A DNA stretch of 64,000 nt from Onthophagus taurus (lineage: Eukaryota; Arthropoda; Insecta; Coleoptera; Scarabaeidae), in the NCBI RefSeq assembly GCF_036711975.1, contig NC_091967.1, positions 5,580,001 through 5,644,000 of the forward strand. Direction: 5' to 3'. Within the stretch, counting starts at the first letter, position 1, and each line of letters begins with the position of its first letter. The notes under the pieces were generated by a model. It did no database searches. It had not been told where the DNA came from and saw only the letters and a list, made by a program, of their open reading frames with translations. Position numbers and translations under genes: made by a program. Positions 39,701 to 51,845 of this stretch are shown here, in pieces.

Positions 39701-41955
39701 CGATGTTCCATTTGCTCCCCAGGCGATACGAATGTAATCCGTAGCAGTGAACTGGTAGCTGGTCTCAAAAGGGAGGAAGACGAAGAGAAAAAAGAACGTG
39801 TCGAAAGGTAACTTGAAGCGCGGCGATATAACGAAGGTAACGAACACCATTTATCCGGAGGATTTATATTCATTATAAGGTCGAAACCGATTCGTATTTA
39901 ACGGCCGCGCTAATGCTGTCACGTAATAGTTAACTCAAAGAGGTAGTTTCACTTTACGGCCAACGGCAATAAAATCGATTACCTGTGACCTGTGAGAACA
40001 GAAATTGCAGGGGAGTGCGGTTTATGGAAGTACGCTACTGGAGAAACTCTCCGGTGTATTATTTATGTAGGCACCGTTGTTATCATTTACCTTAAACCTT
40101 ATACATACCTTATATACAATATCCCTTGTTTGCTTAGATACAACGTTTCCATCGCATGATAAATCAATACCCATTTACTTTCCATATAAATAAACTGCTA
40201 CAATATGCCAACTAAAATTCCCTTAATGCTTATAATTGCTAAAGGCAGTAGAACATAAGATCTTTCCCATAAGACAAGATGTGCTATTTCATGTGGTTAT
40301 AGAGCAATTAGCGTGATGGTATAGAGTGCAGGCGGTGGTATGTGTAATGAGCTTTGAATTAACTGAAGAGCTGGCAATCTCAGTCGCCAAACACGGCCGT
40401 ACTGTTAGGTCATATATTAACCATTAACTATGATGATTGTGTGCTCAGGTGATCTTCAACCTAGTAACCACCTATGCTGACCCTTAGAACCCATTAAGTA
40501 TTGTTGCAACTTATCAATTTTCATTATATCGATGACCCAAATTGTTATAAAGAATTTACACCGTTCAATCCTTGTAAATACACCATGTTTGTTTTAAGGG
40601 AAAAGAAAAACATTTCATAAACAATTTGATCAAAGAAAACCTATTTCCTGGAGTTTATTCGGCCTACTTCTAGGAATTTGCTGTAAGCGGCTGCGGTCGA
40701 TAGATGTGCAGGAAGGGTCATGATTAAGGGACTTTTTTGTGCATTATTTTTACACAGGTGCAATTAAGCGCCAGGTCTTTAATTAAACGCCCCCATTTCT
40801 GTGAAACGTACGAGTGTAATTGCATCGTATCCTGATTTCTTTAGTTGTGTGTACTTTGCACGATACATTTCCTGATGAAATTACGAATAAAATTCATTAC
40901 ACATAATTAAAGGGAAAACTTGTTTAGATTTGTTATACACATGTTTTTAGTTGGGTAGCTATAAATAACACCCCTGAGAATGAAAGTATAAATACCTACC
41001 CTACTTCAATATTTGCGTTTAATTAAAACGAAAATGCACAAGGTAATATAGAGAACCACGTAAAGGCTATGCGTTACAGCATTGCAGCAAATTCGAAGCA
41101 TAATTTTAATATATTGTCTGACCGAGCCTGCAAAAGTTATTTTCATTATATGCAGCCCGTGTGTCGCTCGGTATAGGTAACGATAACTAGCCAGTAGTTC
41201 GTCCCTTTATAGCCTCCCTCAATTTATAAATCAAATGGAACGAAACATGTATACGCCAGTTCGCCAGCCGTTTCGACAAGCGTGAACATACACACGGTTT
41301 TGTTTGTCAAAAATAATTTCCGCCTGTGCTCAATTTCATTTGTAACTGCCGCGCTCCTCTCATTTACCAATGTCCTTTTTTTTTTCGTTATACATATTTA
41401 TTCCAATCGATATAGCCTCTAAAAGCCTGATGTCACGTGTCATGTACAACAACGGTCATATTTTTTGTTTATTAACTTTTTTTTGTTGGGATTTCGCATA
41501 TATTTTTTATGCACTTTGTTACGACAGTTTTTCATTAAAAATATTAACGGTATCATTTCAAGTTTTTATTAAATTTTGTTTCAAATGAAAAATTGAAAAA
41601 AATTCTAAAGTCAAAGATTTAAACGCCACTTAAAGCTTGTTACATGCCTTCACATCATGACCTTCGAAAACGCCCTCTTGTCCCTTCCAAATATGATGTA
41701 TTTGTTTTTGCCGTCTCTCTGGTGTATTATGTGTGGAGTCGTTTCAACATAAACTCCATGCCATATGCACCCTGTGTTATAATTGCTTAGTCGCCAGCCA
41801 AGCTCAATGTGCAGAAATGTGTTAATCGGAATGCCCATACCTTGGCACGATCTCGCCTATCATAAGCCTACAACTAAGCTTTGCAGCTGGTATCTGTAAA
41901 GCTGGAACATTATATGCTTTCAATGAACTTGTAGTGGTACCTCAAACGTTCTGAA
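36730..41955. other. Intergenic; GC-richer islands, no gene recognised
   Basis: No coding exon can be supported. GC-richer, non-repetitive patches occur at about 37500-37740, 38840-39090 and 39640-39990. They could be regulatory modules, but this is inference from composition alone. Confidence 0.35.
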
Positions 41956-41956
41956 T

Positions 41957-42900
41957 CTGTTTCAAAACAAAACTGACCCATCCTAACATTTCTTCACGCT
42001 ATAATTGCGGTTTCTTCACGCTATAATTGGGGTTTAAAAGAAAACCGACATTCCTTCACGCTATAATTGGGGTTCAAAGGAAAACCGACACTTCTTCACG
42101 CTATAATTGGGGTTCAAAAGAAAACCGACATTCCTTCACGCTATAATTGGAGTTTCAAAACAAAACTGACCTATCCTAACATTTCTTCACGCTATAATTG
42201 CGGTTTCTTCACGCTATAATTGGGGTACAAAAAAAAACCGACACTTCTTCACGCTATAATTGGGGTTCAAAAGAAAACCGACACTTCTTCACGCTATAAT
42301 TAGGGTTCAAAAGAAAACCGACATTCCTTCACGCTATAATTGGAATTTCAAAACAAAACTGACCTATCCTAACATTTCTTCACGCTATAATTAGGGTTCA
42401 AAAGAAAATCGACATTCCTTCACGCTATAATTGGGGTTCAAAAGAAAACCGACATTCCTTCACGCTATAATTGGAGTTTCAAAACAAAAATGACCTATCC
42501 TAACATTTCTTCACGCTATAATTGCGGTTTCTTCACGCTATAATTAGGGTTCAAAAGAAAATCGACATTCCTTCACGCTATAATTGGGGTTCAAAAGAAA
42601 ACCGACATTCCTTCACGCTATAATTGGAGTTTCAAAACAAAACTGACCTATCCTAACATTTCTTCACGCTATAATTAGGGTTCAAAAGAGAACCGACATT
42701 CCTTCACGCTATAATTGGGGTTCAAAAGAAAACCGACATTCCTTCACGCTATAATTGGGGTTCAAAAGAAAACCGACATTCCTTCACGCTATAATTGGAG
42801 TTTCAAAACAAAACTGACCTATCCTAACATTTCTTCACGCTATAATTGTGGTTCAAAAGAAAACCGACATTCTGTCATGCTATAATTGGAGTTTCTAACA
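41957..42900 (+). repeat. Satellite array, about 23 copies of a TTCACGCTATAATTGGGGTT unit
   Basis: The core TTCACGCTATAATT recurs about 23 times. Spacers come in three lengths: a 40-bp unit (…GGGTTCAAAAGAAAACCGACA), a roughly 52-bp unit (…GGAGTTTCAAAACAAAACTGACC-TATCCTAAC) and a short 22-23-bp unit (…GCGGT). These alternate in a recurring order, a higher-order pattern. No open frame runs through it. Confidence 0.9.
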
Positions 42901-43479
42901 TTACCCAATATTTTTGTCAGAGTTGATTGACATTTGTAAACAAAACTAACCTAACTCAACTTTTCTTTTCTGGAAAGCATTGCTCTTTTTTTTAGTCTTA
43001 CTAGATTAAAACACATTCTTTTATATTTTGCTGGAACTGCGTAGAACAATCAATATAAATTAATTTCAATAACTATATAACCAGTATGGGCAGTATGGTC
43101 CTTTGATATTCGGGGAACCGCATTTTTCGACCTCGATTTAAATTCCGCCATCTTTAAGAGGGTGTCCTAACGATTAGGCAACATCGCTCGCCAACGATGT
43201 TTGCCAGATCGTTGAGGAAACCAAAGACACACCATTAACACATAATAACCAGAAATGACACTGACGGCGATTATGTTGATGTTAGCGGCGCCTCATTTTA
43301 TGACCTCAATTTAAAAATCCGCCATCTTATCGCGAGTTACCAAAGGCATAGAATACACTAGTCACTTCTGGTTATTTCGTGCCATTAACAACAAGGTGCA
43401 CCCTCTAAAACATGGTGTCGCCGCACAGACAGAGTTTTGCGACGCTTGATTTTTAGCTGACCACCTATGGACTCGTACT

Positions 43480-43520
43480 GTATATACAGTCAGTATATAC
43501 AGTACGCGTCAAAAATAAGT
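43480..43520. repeat. Palindrome and Tc1-like terminus
   Basis: TACTGTATATACAGTCAGTATATACAGTA is followed by CGCGTCAAAAATAAGTTTACTT. The latter resembles Tc1-family ends (CAGT…CGTCAAAAATAAGT). The opposite end was not found, so this is either a solo terminus or two abutting ends. Confidence 0.4.
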
Positions 43521-44017
43521 TTACTTCCAGAAGAATCACTACTACAATATCGTCGAGAATTTCTTGAATATGATAAAATTACTAAACATTAAAATCGTAT
43601 ATATTCATTCAATAGCAAATCATGTATTGAATACGTTACCAAAACCAGACCACATCGGAGATGATTGGAAAATATTTTTTCATTTTCTATTATTTGGGTC
43701 ATGTTCATTTGGCAAATTACAATGCATACACAAGTGCAATAATAAACAGATTCATATATTATCAAAAGATTTAACAACGACCTCGCTTAATTTCAAAATT
43801 TAAGGACCACTTGATGGAAGGGCTCAAAAAAAGTCCAATTTATTTTTATTAACAATTCCTACAAACCGATTTGTTTACCTTACGAATAATTGTTCCGTTA
43901 TCTAGTTTCAGTTTAGTTTTGTTTATCTAATCGACAACAACGTGAATATGTGCGCTGATGTGGTGTTTAATTTGGTTTGTGGTTTTTATCGTGTTATATA
44001 ATTTAATCGGAATAACT

Positions 44018-44520
44018 ATGCCTAGAAGTGACATGTTTAAAAATAGGAAATTCATGGGTAACCAATTTATAAACTTTGATAGATTCTCTGCAAAAACACC
44101 TCGTCCTAGGCTAACTCCTTAAGTTTAGAAGGACAAGCAAACTAACTTCGTCTTTAGAAAAAGTTTCTTTCGGGTTGGCTTGCGAGATCAAATTTTTTAA
44201 ATATTATATTAATTTATAGTTTCTTTAACCTGATAGCTTTTGTCAATAACTATATAACTATAATATCATATTCATTCTTAAGTACTATCTCTAAAAACTT
44301 GATGGCAGAAGTAGTTGAGGAAGCTGTAGAACAAAACTCCGAAAACCTTACCCAAGGTAGCAAGGTATTCAACATCTTCTCTGATAATTTTTTCTGATTT
44401 CCTTCTCAATGTTTTCAAGTTGTCTATCAAGCAGTATATGATAAAGAGCCATATGACGAAGAAATTGATAAAATGTTTGGGGGTGTTATAAGAAATAGAT
44501 CTCTAATAACATAATCAATA
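44018..44520 (+). pseudogene. Possible decayed Mutator-like transposon ORF
   Basis: Three plus-strand pieces are visible: MPRSDMFKNRKFMGNQFINFDR at 44018, MAEVVEEAVEQNSENLTQG at about 44301, and AVYDKEPYDEEIDKMFGG at about 44430. The first resembles the basic N-terminus (MPR…K(R/K)KF.GNQ(F/Y)) and the second an 'EEAVE.N' block of proteins with a Mutator-like transposase domain. This is recollection of family style, not an alignment. The pieces are separated by stops. Confidence 0.3.
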
Positions 44521-46989
44521 ATAATTCTAACAACTAATTTTCTTGTAATGCTTTTAGTATACTTGTAATCAAGATGCCAAGTTCATTTCATCTTACACAC
44601 ATAATAGAACTTAAAGAAATTACATGTTGACCGAACCGTTGGATTCTATCACAAGGAAGCACCCTTTATTCGTCCGACAAAGCCCGAACCTCGGCGGTCG
44701 GCGAACTTTGGAACGTCAATAAAAGTTCATCGCGACCGATTTTCCAATCATCGAAACTTTATAAAGACTGACATGACAAATTATTTATTCAGCGATCGGT
44801 GGCAGTTCATGAAGCAGCGAGGTAAAATTAAATTTCTCGTTGCCGAGCCAATTTAACGCTCCCTTAAACCGTTCGGTGGTTTAAAGTGCCAACGTAAATA
44901 TGTTATAGACGGGATCACGTGACTGGTTTTAGTGTGCAACGCCACGACGTTGTCGCCGATATTCGCGCGAATGAACCAACGAACAGGATATCGAACCCAC
45001 CCGAAACGTGCTTACATAAGCGTTAGTAGACGAACAGTCCGACTAAATCAATTTCTTGACATCGGCGAATAACTTTCCTTCGCTGGTCTGCTGACTTATC
45101 TACTTTGTTACAGATCCATAGATTAAGTAAGCAACCCACGTTTCAAACCGTAATGATATTACTTATAAAATTGGGTCCATCGATCAAAATAATATAATAA
45201 AAGAATTATTTACTTACTAAATAAGAAAATTTTCAATAGAGAGACAAGTTAATCAAAACAACAGAAACTATTCAAAACTTGTAAACTTATAGTTTTTAGT
45301 TTTCTTATGCAGTAAATCAAAATATTATGCAGAAAACAAGGGCTGTTGGGAAGAGGAGACGGAAAAGGAGGGGGCTTTGTTTCGTTGTGTATGCCGAGCC
45401 ACCGCCTTTAGCCGATAAAATCTGAATTGCCGCAGCCCTCGCGTTAACTTTAAACTAAAATAGTGAGCGAGGGGATCGGTTGGTCTGCCACCGCCGCGCC
45501 GCCTTTGCCACAAAGTTGGGGGGCTTCAAGGGGAAATTGGGGATTCGAACTGAATGCCGAATGCACATGGACGTAGATGACCGAGTAAAGTTTATCACGC
45601 CACACCATCTGTTTGAGCCCGGTTTGGCTCCGGATGCTCCGCCATAGACAGTCGACATTCTCAAGTTTTGCATATATGCAATTTGCACACTGAAATACGC
45701 AACACGTTTTGAGAACTCGTTAAATTTTAGGTTCACGTTTATTCTAGCGTTTGTTTTAGTTCGTTCGAAATTTTTTTTCATCCGAAAGAATGGAATTAAA
45801 TTTTTCTTAACAAATTATTTATCAATAAATTTTATCTGACACGGTATCTATAACCGTAATTACTTTAATTAGTTGAGTAATTCACTTGAAATTCGTTAAT
45901 TAAACCCACCCAAATGGATACATATATCATACTGGACCACATCAAGCTATTGTTACATGATTGATTATTCATAGACCATCGTAATCACACATAGGAGCTG
46001 TCTGCTTGATTTCAGCGTTTCATATGGTAAACGTACTATACTATTGTACACATCAATTTACGAACTTAATTAACTAATAGCATTAAATGTAAAATTACCG
46101 ACGTTTATTTTAAATTTAAAAATTAATAAATGTATTATCTACTCAATATTACAACTTGTGTTTTCCTATGATAAGTATTACCATGGAATATAGCAGGTTG
46201 TAGACGGTTGGCGTTTCAGCCACAACGAAATGGTTGGTTGGACGGAGACCGACATTTTCTGATAATATAACAGACCCTAATCCGGTCGGGCAAATTGCTG
46301 CCATAGCGAGGATTAACCAGGGCCGGAGCGTTCATGTTCCCTAATGACCCCCTAGTCCAGAGAGCGGTGCAGCTAGGTACGTTTTTAGGTACACGGCTGT
46401 CTGGTTACATTGAACTGAAAGAGAAAAAGAGGTGGGAAGAAGAGGAGGAATTAATTATTTTAATTAAAAATTGCTATCCATCGTAACACAGGCGTCAAGT
46501 ATTATCGCTACACCACATCGCATCATGTTATGCAATGAGAATATGAATATTACAATTGTTTTATGAGTTCTTATTTTTTTTTTCTAGATAATAATTTATC
46601 GTTGTCGACAATCTTTTCAAAATAAACTTAGATGGATGAGCGGGTTCTTTTATCCATCATAATAACCGAAAATCATCATTAAACAAAAATCACGCCCTAC
46701 AAACCCAATCGGAGTGTTATACTTACTTATTTTTAAGACGGTTAAACTTTGTCAATTCAATTAATTTATTAATTAATTTTAGTTAAACTAAACAGCTTCG
46801 GAGAAGCCTTTATATTGCGATAAGTAAGCATAGCAACGCCGCTCAAACTTATTAAACTTGTGCTAATTGAACCGACAAACTAACCTATAACCGGGAAACG
46901 ATAATTGCGTGCTATTATGTGTCCGAACCAGAAATTAATTAAATTTTCTTATGACGTAATCATGGAATGTTATTTGATGTGATAGAATG

Positions 46990-48970
46990 TTATACCGGGA
47001 ATTTCATATAACTCGCAATATGTGAATGCAGTAACCATAGTTACGAAAATACTATGCATTTGCAATATCCCACATAAAATGCAACATAACTTAATAGAAC
47101 AGGCATTGGGTACTTCTGCAAAGAAAAATTTTTGCTTGGAAAAAGGTGACGTGCTTATGACAACCCTGACTTTTCGGTCGTCTTAAGAGATGCACGTCTA
47201 AACCCGAAGTTTTCCAGTTCTAGTTCTAGTGCTAACTACCGCTACAAAACACTGTCACTAGAACTAACACTAGACCTAGAACTAGAAACATTCGGATCGC
47301 ACGTCTCTCAAGACGGCTAAACTCAAATGATTCTAGTTCTAGGTTTTGTGTTAGTTCTAGTGATAATGCTAGTGCAATACTAGAACCAACACTAGACCGG
47401 GAACTAGAAACATTCGGATTTAGCGGCACGTCTCTCAAGACGGCTAAACCCGAATGATTCTAGTTCTAGGTCTTGCGTGAGTTCTATTATTAAGAGTTTA
47501 TTGTATACAGTAATTTTGTTTACAATTCTTTACATTATTCAAGTATTACTTTCACTCTCTACCCTCTTCCTCCATTTCCACGCCCTCGGCTCCTCGGCCC
47601 AATCATCCCCTCACCCATCCCTTTGTCTCCTCACCCCCATCACCATTCTCATCCATCGTTTCCCCTCTCCCCCCTCTCCTAAGATCTGCCTTCGGTCCAT
47701 CTCCTCCTCCCTCAACTCACTGCACCCATTCAGCATGTGTTCTAACGTTTCCCATTCCTCCCTGCAGTATTTGTTGGCTCTCTCCTCGTTTCCACAACGG
47801 AACCTAGCCACCAACTTTTTCCCTTCCTCATCTCTTTCCAATAACAAGTATCTAGGCAGCCCCTCCGTAATTATGTCCCTGTATCTTTCGTTATACCTTC
47901 CCTCTTTTATTTGTGTCCTTCTTTCCTGTCTCTGCACATCTCGGTCCCTGTCTCTCAACTCCCTCTACATCTCCCTACCCACCCTTCGTCTACTATTTAT
48001 CTCCGTTACCGAGTAGCCCGCTCGTCTATAATAGTTGTCTCTGTGTCCTTTCCCATATCTGACCTTTCCCTCTCTAATTTCCCTCCAACACTCCCCCAGG
48101 ATCCCGCAGCTTGGCCTCCCTTCTATTCTTTCTTCATATTTCACTGCCCTCCTACCCGCCTCCACCCTGACCTTATCCACCTTTACCTCTTCCCTCACTA
48201 TATACCCCGGTGTTTCTCTCGCCACCCCAAGCACCCATCTCCAATATCTAGCCTGCACGTCCTCCAGCAGTCCCTGCTCCCTCCATCCCCATACCTCTGC
48301 CCGATACATCATCACACTGCTAACCAGACCTTCAAACATAATCTTCCTCGCAGCCACATTCCTTCCAAAGACTCTCTTCCCCCAACCCCATACTTGTCCC
48401 ATCACCTTATTCGCCTTTTTTGCCATAGCTATCACATGCGACCCCTCCCTGTTATCCTCCCTAAACACATACCCCAAGTAAGTATACTCCCTAACCTCCT
48501 CGATCTCCTTTCCCTCCCATTTCCAGTTTTCTGTTCTTTTTCTCCCACCCTTACAAAACTTCATCATCCTCATCTTCCCCACATTCACTTCCAGCCCCTT
48601 CCCCCTAAAATATCTTTCCAATGTCTTTATCATCTCCTTCATCTCCACCGCTTCTCTCGCCATGACCACGATGTCATCCGCGTATGCTAACATATGCACC
48701 TTTCTACCTCCCACCACCAATCCTCCCATCTGCCCCTTCCTCAATCTTTCCTCCAGGTCGGCCGTATACAGTGCAAACAGACTTGGGCTCAGCGGACATC
48801 CCTGCCTCAGTCCCTTCGTAGTCCAGAACACGTCGCTCTTGCGTGAGTTCTATTGATAGTGCTAGGGTAAAACTAGAACTAACACTAGAGCTAGAACTTG
48901 AAAGTATCGGGTTTAGCCATGCGTCGGAAGACGAGACTAGCGTTAGTTCTAGATTTAGTGCAATAAACGA
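46990..48970. repeat. Hairpin-rich repeat, copy II, split by a LINE
   Basis: 46990-47170 matches copy I at 29034-29190, with one extra insertion. 47190-47488 and 48855-48960 consist of the same TCTAGTTCTAG / AACACTAGACCTAGAAC complementary phrases with TTTAGCC / GTCTCTCAAGACG cores. The sequence resumes across the LINE at 47489-48836 after an 18-bp target duplication. Confidence 0.75.
47489..48836 (-). mobile_element. 5'-truncated non-LTR retrotransposon (LINE)
   Basis: It is flanked by an 18-bp direct repeat TCTTGCGTGAGTTCTATT (47471-47488 and 48837-48854). The minus frame starts inside the RT domain (FWTTKGLRQGCPLSPSLF) and has the catalytic YADDIVV box, 'EYTYLGYVF', and a C-terminal Cys-Cys-His-Cys zinc-finger-like block (C…C…H-M-L-N-G-C). 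One in-frame TAG at 47965-47967 interrupts the otherwise open frame, which runs to 47611. The 3' end reads AATAAACTCTTAAT on the minus strand, with no long poly(A) tail. The clade was not determined; it belongs to the Jockey/I/R1 type of arrangement. Confidence 0.85.
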
Positions 48971-51355
48971 TTACTCTTTAGATGCTGTCAAATAGATTGT
49001 CATTTATTGTATTAGAGTTTCTTATACAGGCTGGTCAAGAATTGTCTTACCGTTTCTCTATATTCAACCGCAAGAAAGTCGAAAATTTTAAATGGAACCC
49101 CCCATATTTTATTAGCCTACCCGAAAGGAAATTTAATTCTCTACAATTTATCAAAAATTTACCAAAAAAAATATTTTTCGGAATCGAAAGTTCCGAATGA
49201 ACAACCCATGCTACCAAAATTTCAAATCTCAATGAATAGTGGAACCTGAAAAAGTTCTAACGAACCAGTTACGTGAGACACCTCCATATTGATAGGAATG
49301 TATTGGTACCTAAAAAGGTTGTAGACTAATTAAGTTGAGGTCGGTTGTGGCTGAAGTTCAGTGATTAGTATTAAATCAACCTGAAATTGATCAACATCTC
49401 GTAACGTTTATCATATAAAGTAATTATGAAAACGAAATTATTGCATAATCAAATAATTTTCAGTTAGAAATTTGTACTCAATTCGAAATTTTCAAATCTT
49501 ACGTTATTACATATACTATAAATTAAATACAAATTCTCTCAAATAGATTTAGTTGATGCAAAAAATTTAACCGTTTACTGATTCTTCAACGGAGATCTAG
49601 AATAAAACGAAACTACATAGAACGAGCACTTTAGCGCGACAGTTTTATTGCACCTAAACAAAAAACGAAGCAAAAAACGACACTTAATTTGATCTCAAAG
49701 TTGATTTTTGTTTATTTGTGCCCCTATAACTAGTGAATGTTGGAAACTGCAACAAAAAATTCCAACAAAAAAGAAATAATAGTATATATTTATTGTAAAA
49801 AATTCGCAAAATAGTAGTCAATGGTTTAGAATATCTTTTATAAGAATTGAACACGAACGGTACAAAAACAGGCTGTTATTGGTTAGTAGGAAATACAGTA
49901 TTTTACACATCACCGCAGGAAACAAATGTCGAATTTTACATTTGAGTGGAATTTAAAATCAAAAGAGTTATAGCCTCGATTGTGATTTTAGTTGAAATAT
50001 GTCGAAGCGAAATTTTATTGATTTTTCCTCCACTTGTAGGTAGATGCATGTTTTATGAGATAAATGTGTTTATAGGGATGAATCAATTTCATGGGTTATA
50101 GACAAAAAATTTGGTCTATTTGTTATTTCAACAATACAGATAACAATATAACACAAATACATATCACAATAATAAATAGTGACAATGGATGAAACACAAA
50201 CATTGAAAAAGGGTTTGTGCAATCAATAAACACAGTGTAAACTAGCCAGAATGTATCCTCAAACCGCCGTTATTAACGGGCATAGACATCCACCAACATG
50301 GTAAACTGTCAACATTACGTCGCGTCGATTGGTAACGCGTACAATCCCCAGATATCGATACCGAAACTATCATCCCTCAATGTTTAACAAATTCCCCTGT
50401 AACAAACGCAACTCCAATTCGCTTTTGACATTCATTCTCTATATCTTCTATGTCGAATTTATTTATTATTCACTGATAGAGTGTGCTTTAATAATCATTG
50501 CTTATTGTTTATTTATACCATCGCGTGAATATTTGAGATGGGACGCGAGGATTGTCGCGTTATTAGTCCGCCGTGTGTGTGAAGGGTTCTCGTAATAGGG
50601 TAATTAAATCCCGCATCACTGTGTTTGCAATGCAAGTGGAAGCGAAATTTAAATTTTCGACCGGATGGAATATTAAATTTTTAATAAATGTCCTAACATC
50701 CTACGCCATAAGTGAATAATTGCGGGAATCTTGCACCAATCTTGTTAGTTTCAACAAATATTAATAAAAAATTGTCATACAATTTTTATTACGTGAAAGT
50801 AGTTATTTTCAACAGTTTAACTTTTAAACCTTTAAAGTAGTAGTCTCTGTAATAAAAGCTTAAGTAGGTACTTCACCCAAAAAGATTTTAGAAGAACTCC
50901 AAAGATATTACTTCCCTCGTAAGATAAAAAGTCTTAAGTTATGGTTTAACCACTTCCCTTAGTTTTTTATTCAGTATTTTTATAATTATTAAATACTTCG
51001 CACTTTTATTTGAAAAAAAAAATAAGTTGTCACAGACATCTTTATACATATATAAAAAAATATTTTTTATGGAATATCATTCTCACCTTTAAGGTTAAAC
51101 CTGAAAAGGTAAGATGGTCATAAAAACGCCGTAACATCATTTTATGATCCGCACCGTGGCAATCTTGTTAGATGTTTTCGGCTTAAGAGGCACGACCCCC
51201 TTCGCTGTCGTGAAGTAGACGCTCTGACAGTGTAGAAACACAGAATCTCAAATATCCGATAACCATTTATCACCCAGGTATTGCCGTTCTCGACATGTAT
51301 GTCGACATCCCAATTTTAGTAAACCAGCTGTCGTCATAAAATAATAAAACTTGTT
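48971..51355. other. Intergenic; no gene recognised
   Basis: AT-rich sequence without recognisable coding, RNA or repeat structure. Confidence 0.4.
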
Positions 51356-51845
51356 TGTTTAAAACTAAAACTAGCACAATCACTAGAAACTTTCGAGTTA
51401 AGCCATGCATTAAAAATTAATTCGTTTTTTAGTAGTTATTCAGCGCTAGGTTGTTGTACATTTTTATTGAATTAAAAGTAGAACTAACACTAGATCTATA
51501 GAACTAGAAACGTTCGGGTTTAGCCGTCTTGAGAGACGTTCGGCTAAACCAGAATGTTTCTAGTTCTATAGATCTAGTGTTAATTCACGTGTTAGTATTA
51601 GCTCTAGTTTTACTGTTATTCCACGCTAGATTGTTGCATATCTTTGTTGAACTAAAAGTAGGACTAACACTAGACCTAGAACTAGTAACATTCTGAATAA
51701 CAACTAAAACTATAACTAACACTAGCATTAGAACTAAAACTAGACCTAGAACTAGAAACATTGAGGTTTAGCCGTCTTAAGAGACGTTCAGCTAAACCCA
51801 AATGTTTCTAGTTCTAAGTCTAGTGTTAGTTCTAGTTTTATTTTA
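51356..51845. repeat. Hairpin-rich repeat, copy III, with two long near-perfect hairpins
   Basis: Hairpin 1 (about 51481-51585) has arms of about 48-50 bp around the loop TGAG. One arm runs AACTAACACTAGATCTATAG… to …TTTAGCCGTCT, and the other returns AGACGTTCGGCTAAACC… to …CTAGTGTTAATT. Hairpin 2 (about 51720-51836) has the same layout around GTCTTAAGAGAC. The left half seen in copies I and II is absent. Confidence 0.8.

Larger units (their letters stand above)
42901..46985. other. Intergenic around the relics at 43.5 and 44.0 kb; no host gene recognised
   Basis: The stretch at 43110-43340 holds two diverged copies of a 'GACCTC-ATTTAAA-TCCGCCATCTT' phrase. GC-richer patches lie at 44640-45060 and 45330-45660. 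The open frames there are short and overlap on opposite strands, so I do not call them genes. Confidence 0.35.

Noticed and set aside
41957..42900. CRISPR-like array of regular repeats
   Set aside because: The spacers are repeats themselves and not unique; this is a eukaryotic satellite.
45535..45560. GGATTCGAACT, resembling a tRNA B box complement
   Set aside because: No acceptor stem or anticodon arm can be folded around it.
45325..45781. Minus-strand frames of 62 and 108 codons in a GC-richer patch
   Set aside because: No domain, no splice context, and competing frames on the same strand; probably chance.
47477..48690. Ser/Pro/His-rich plus-strand frames (179, 259 and 148 codons)
   Set aside because: Antisense to the LINE reverse transcriptase frame.
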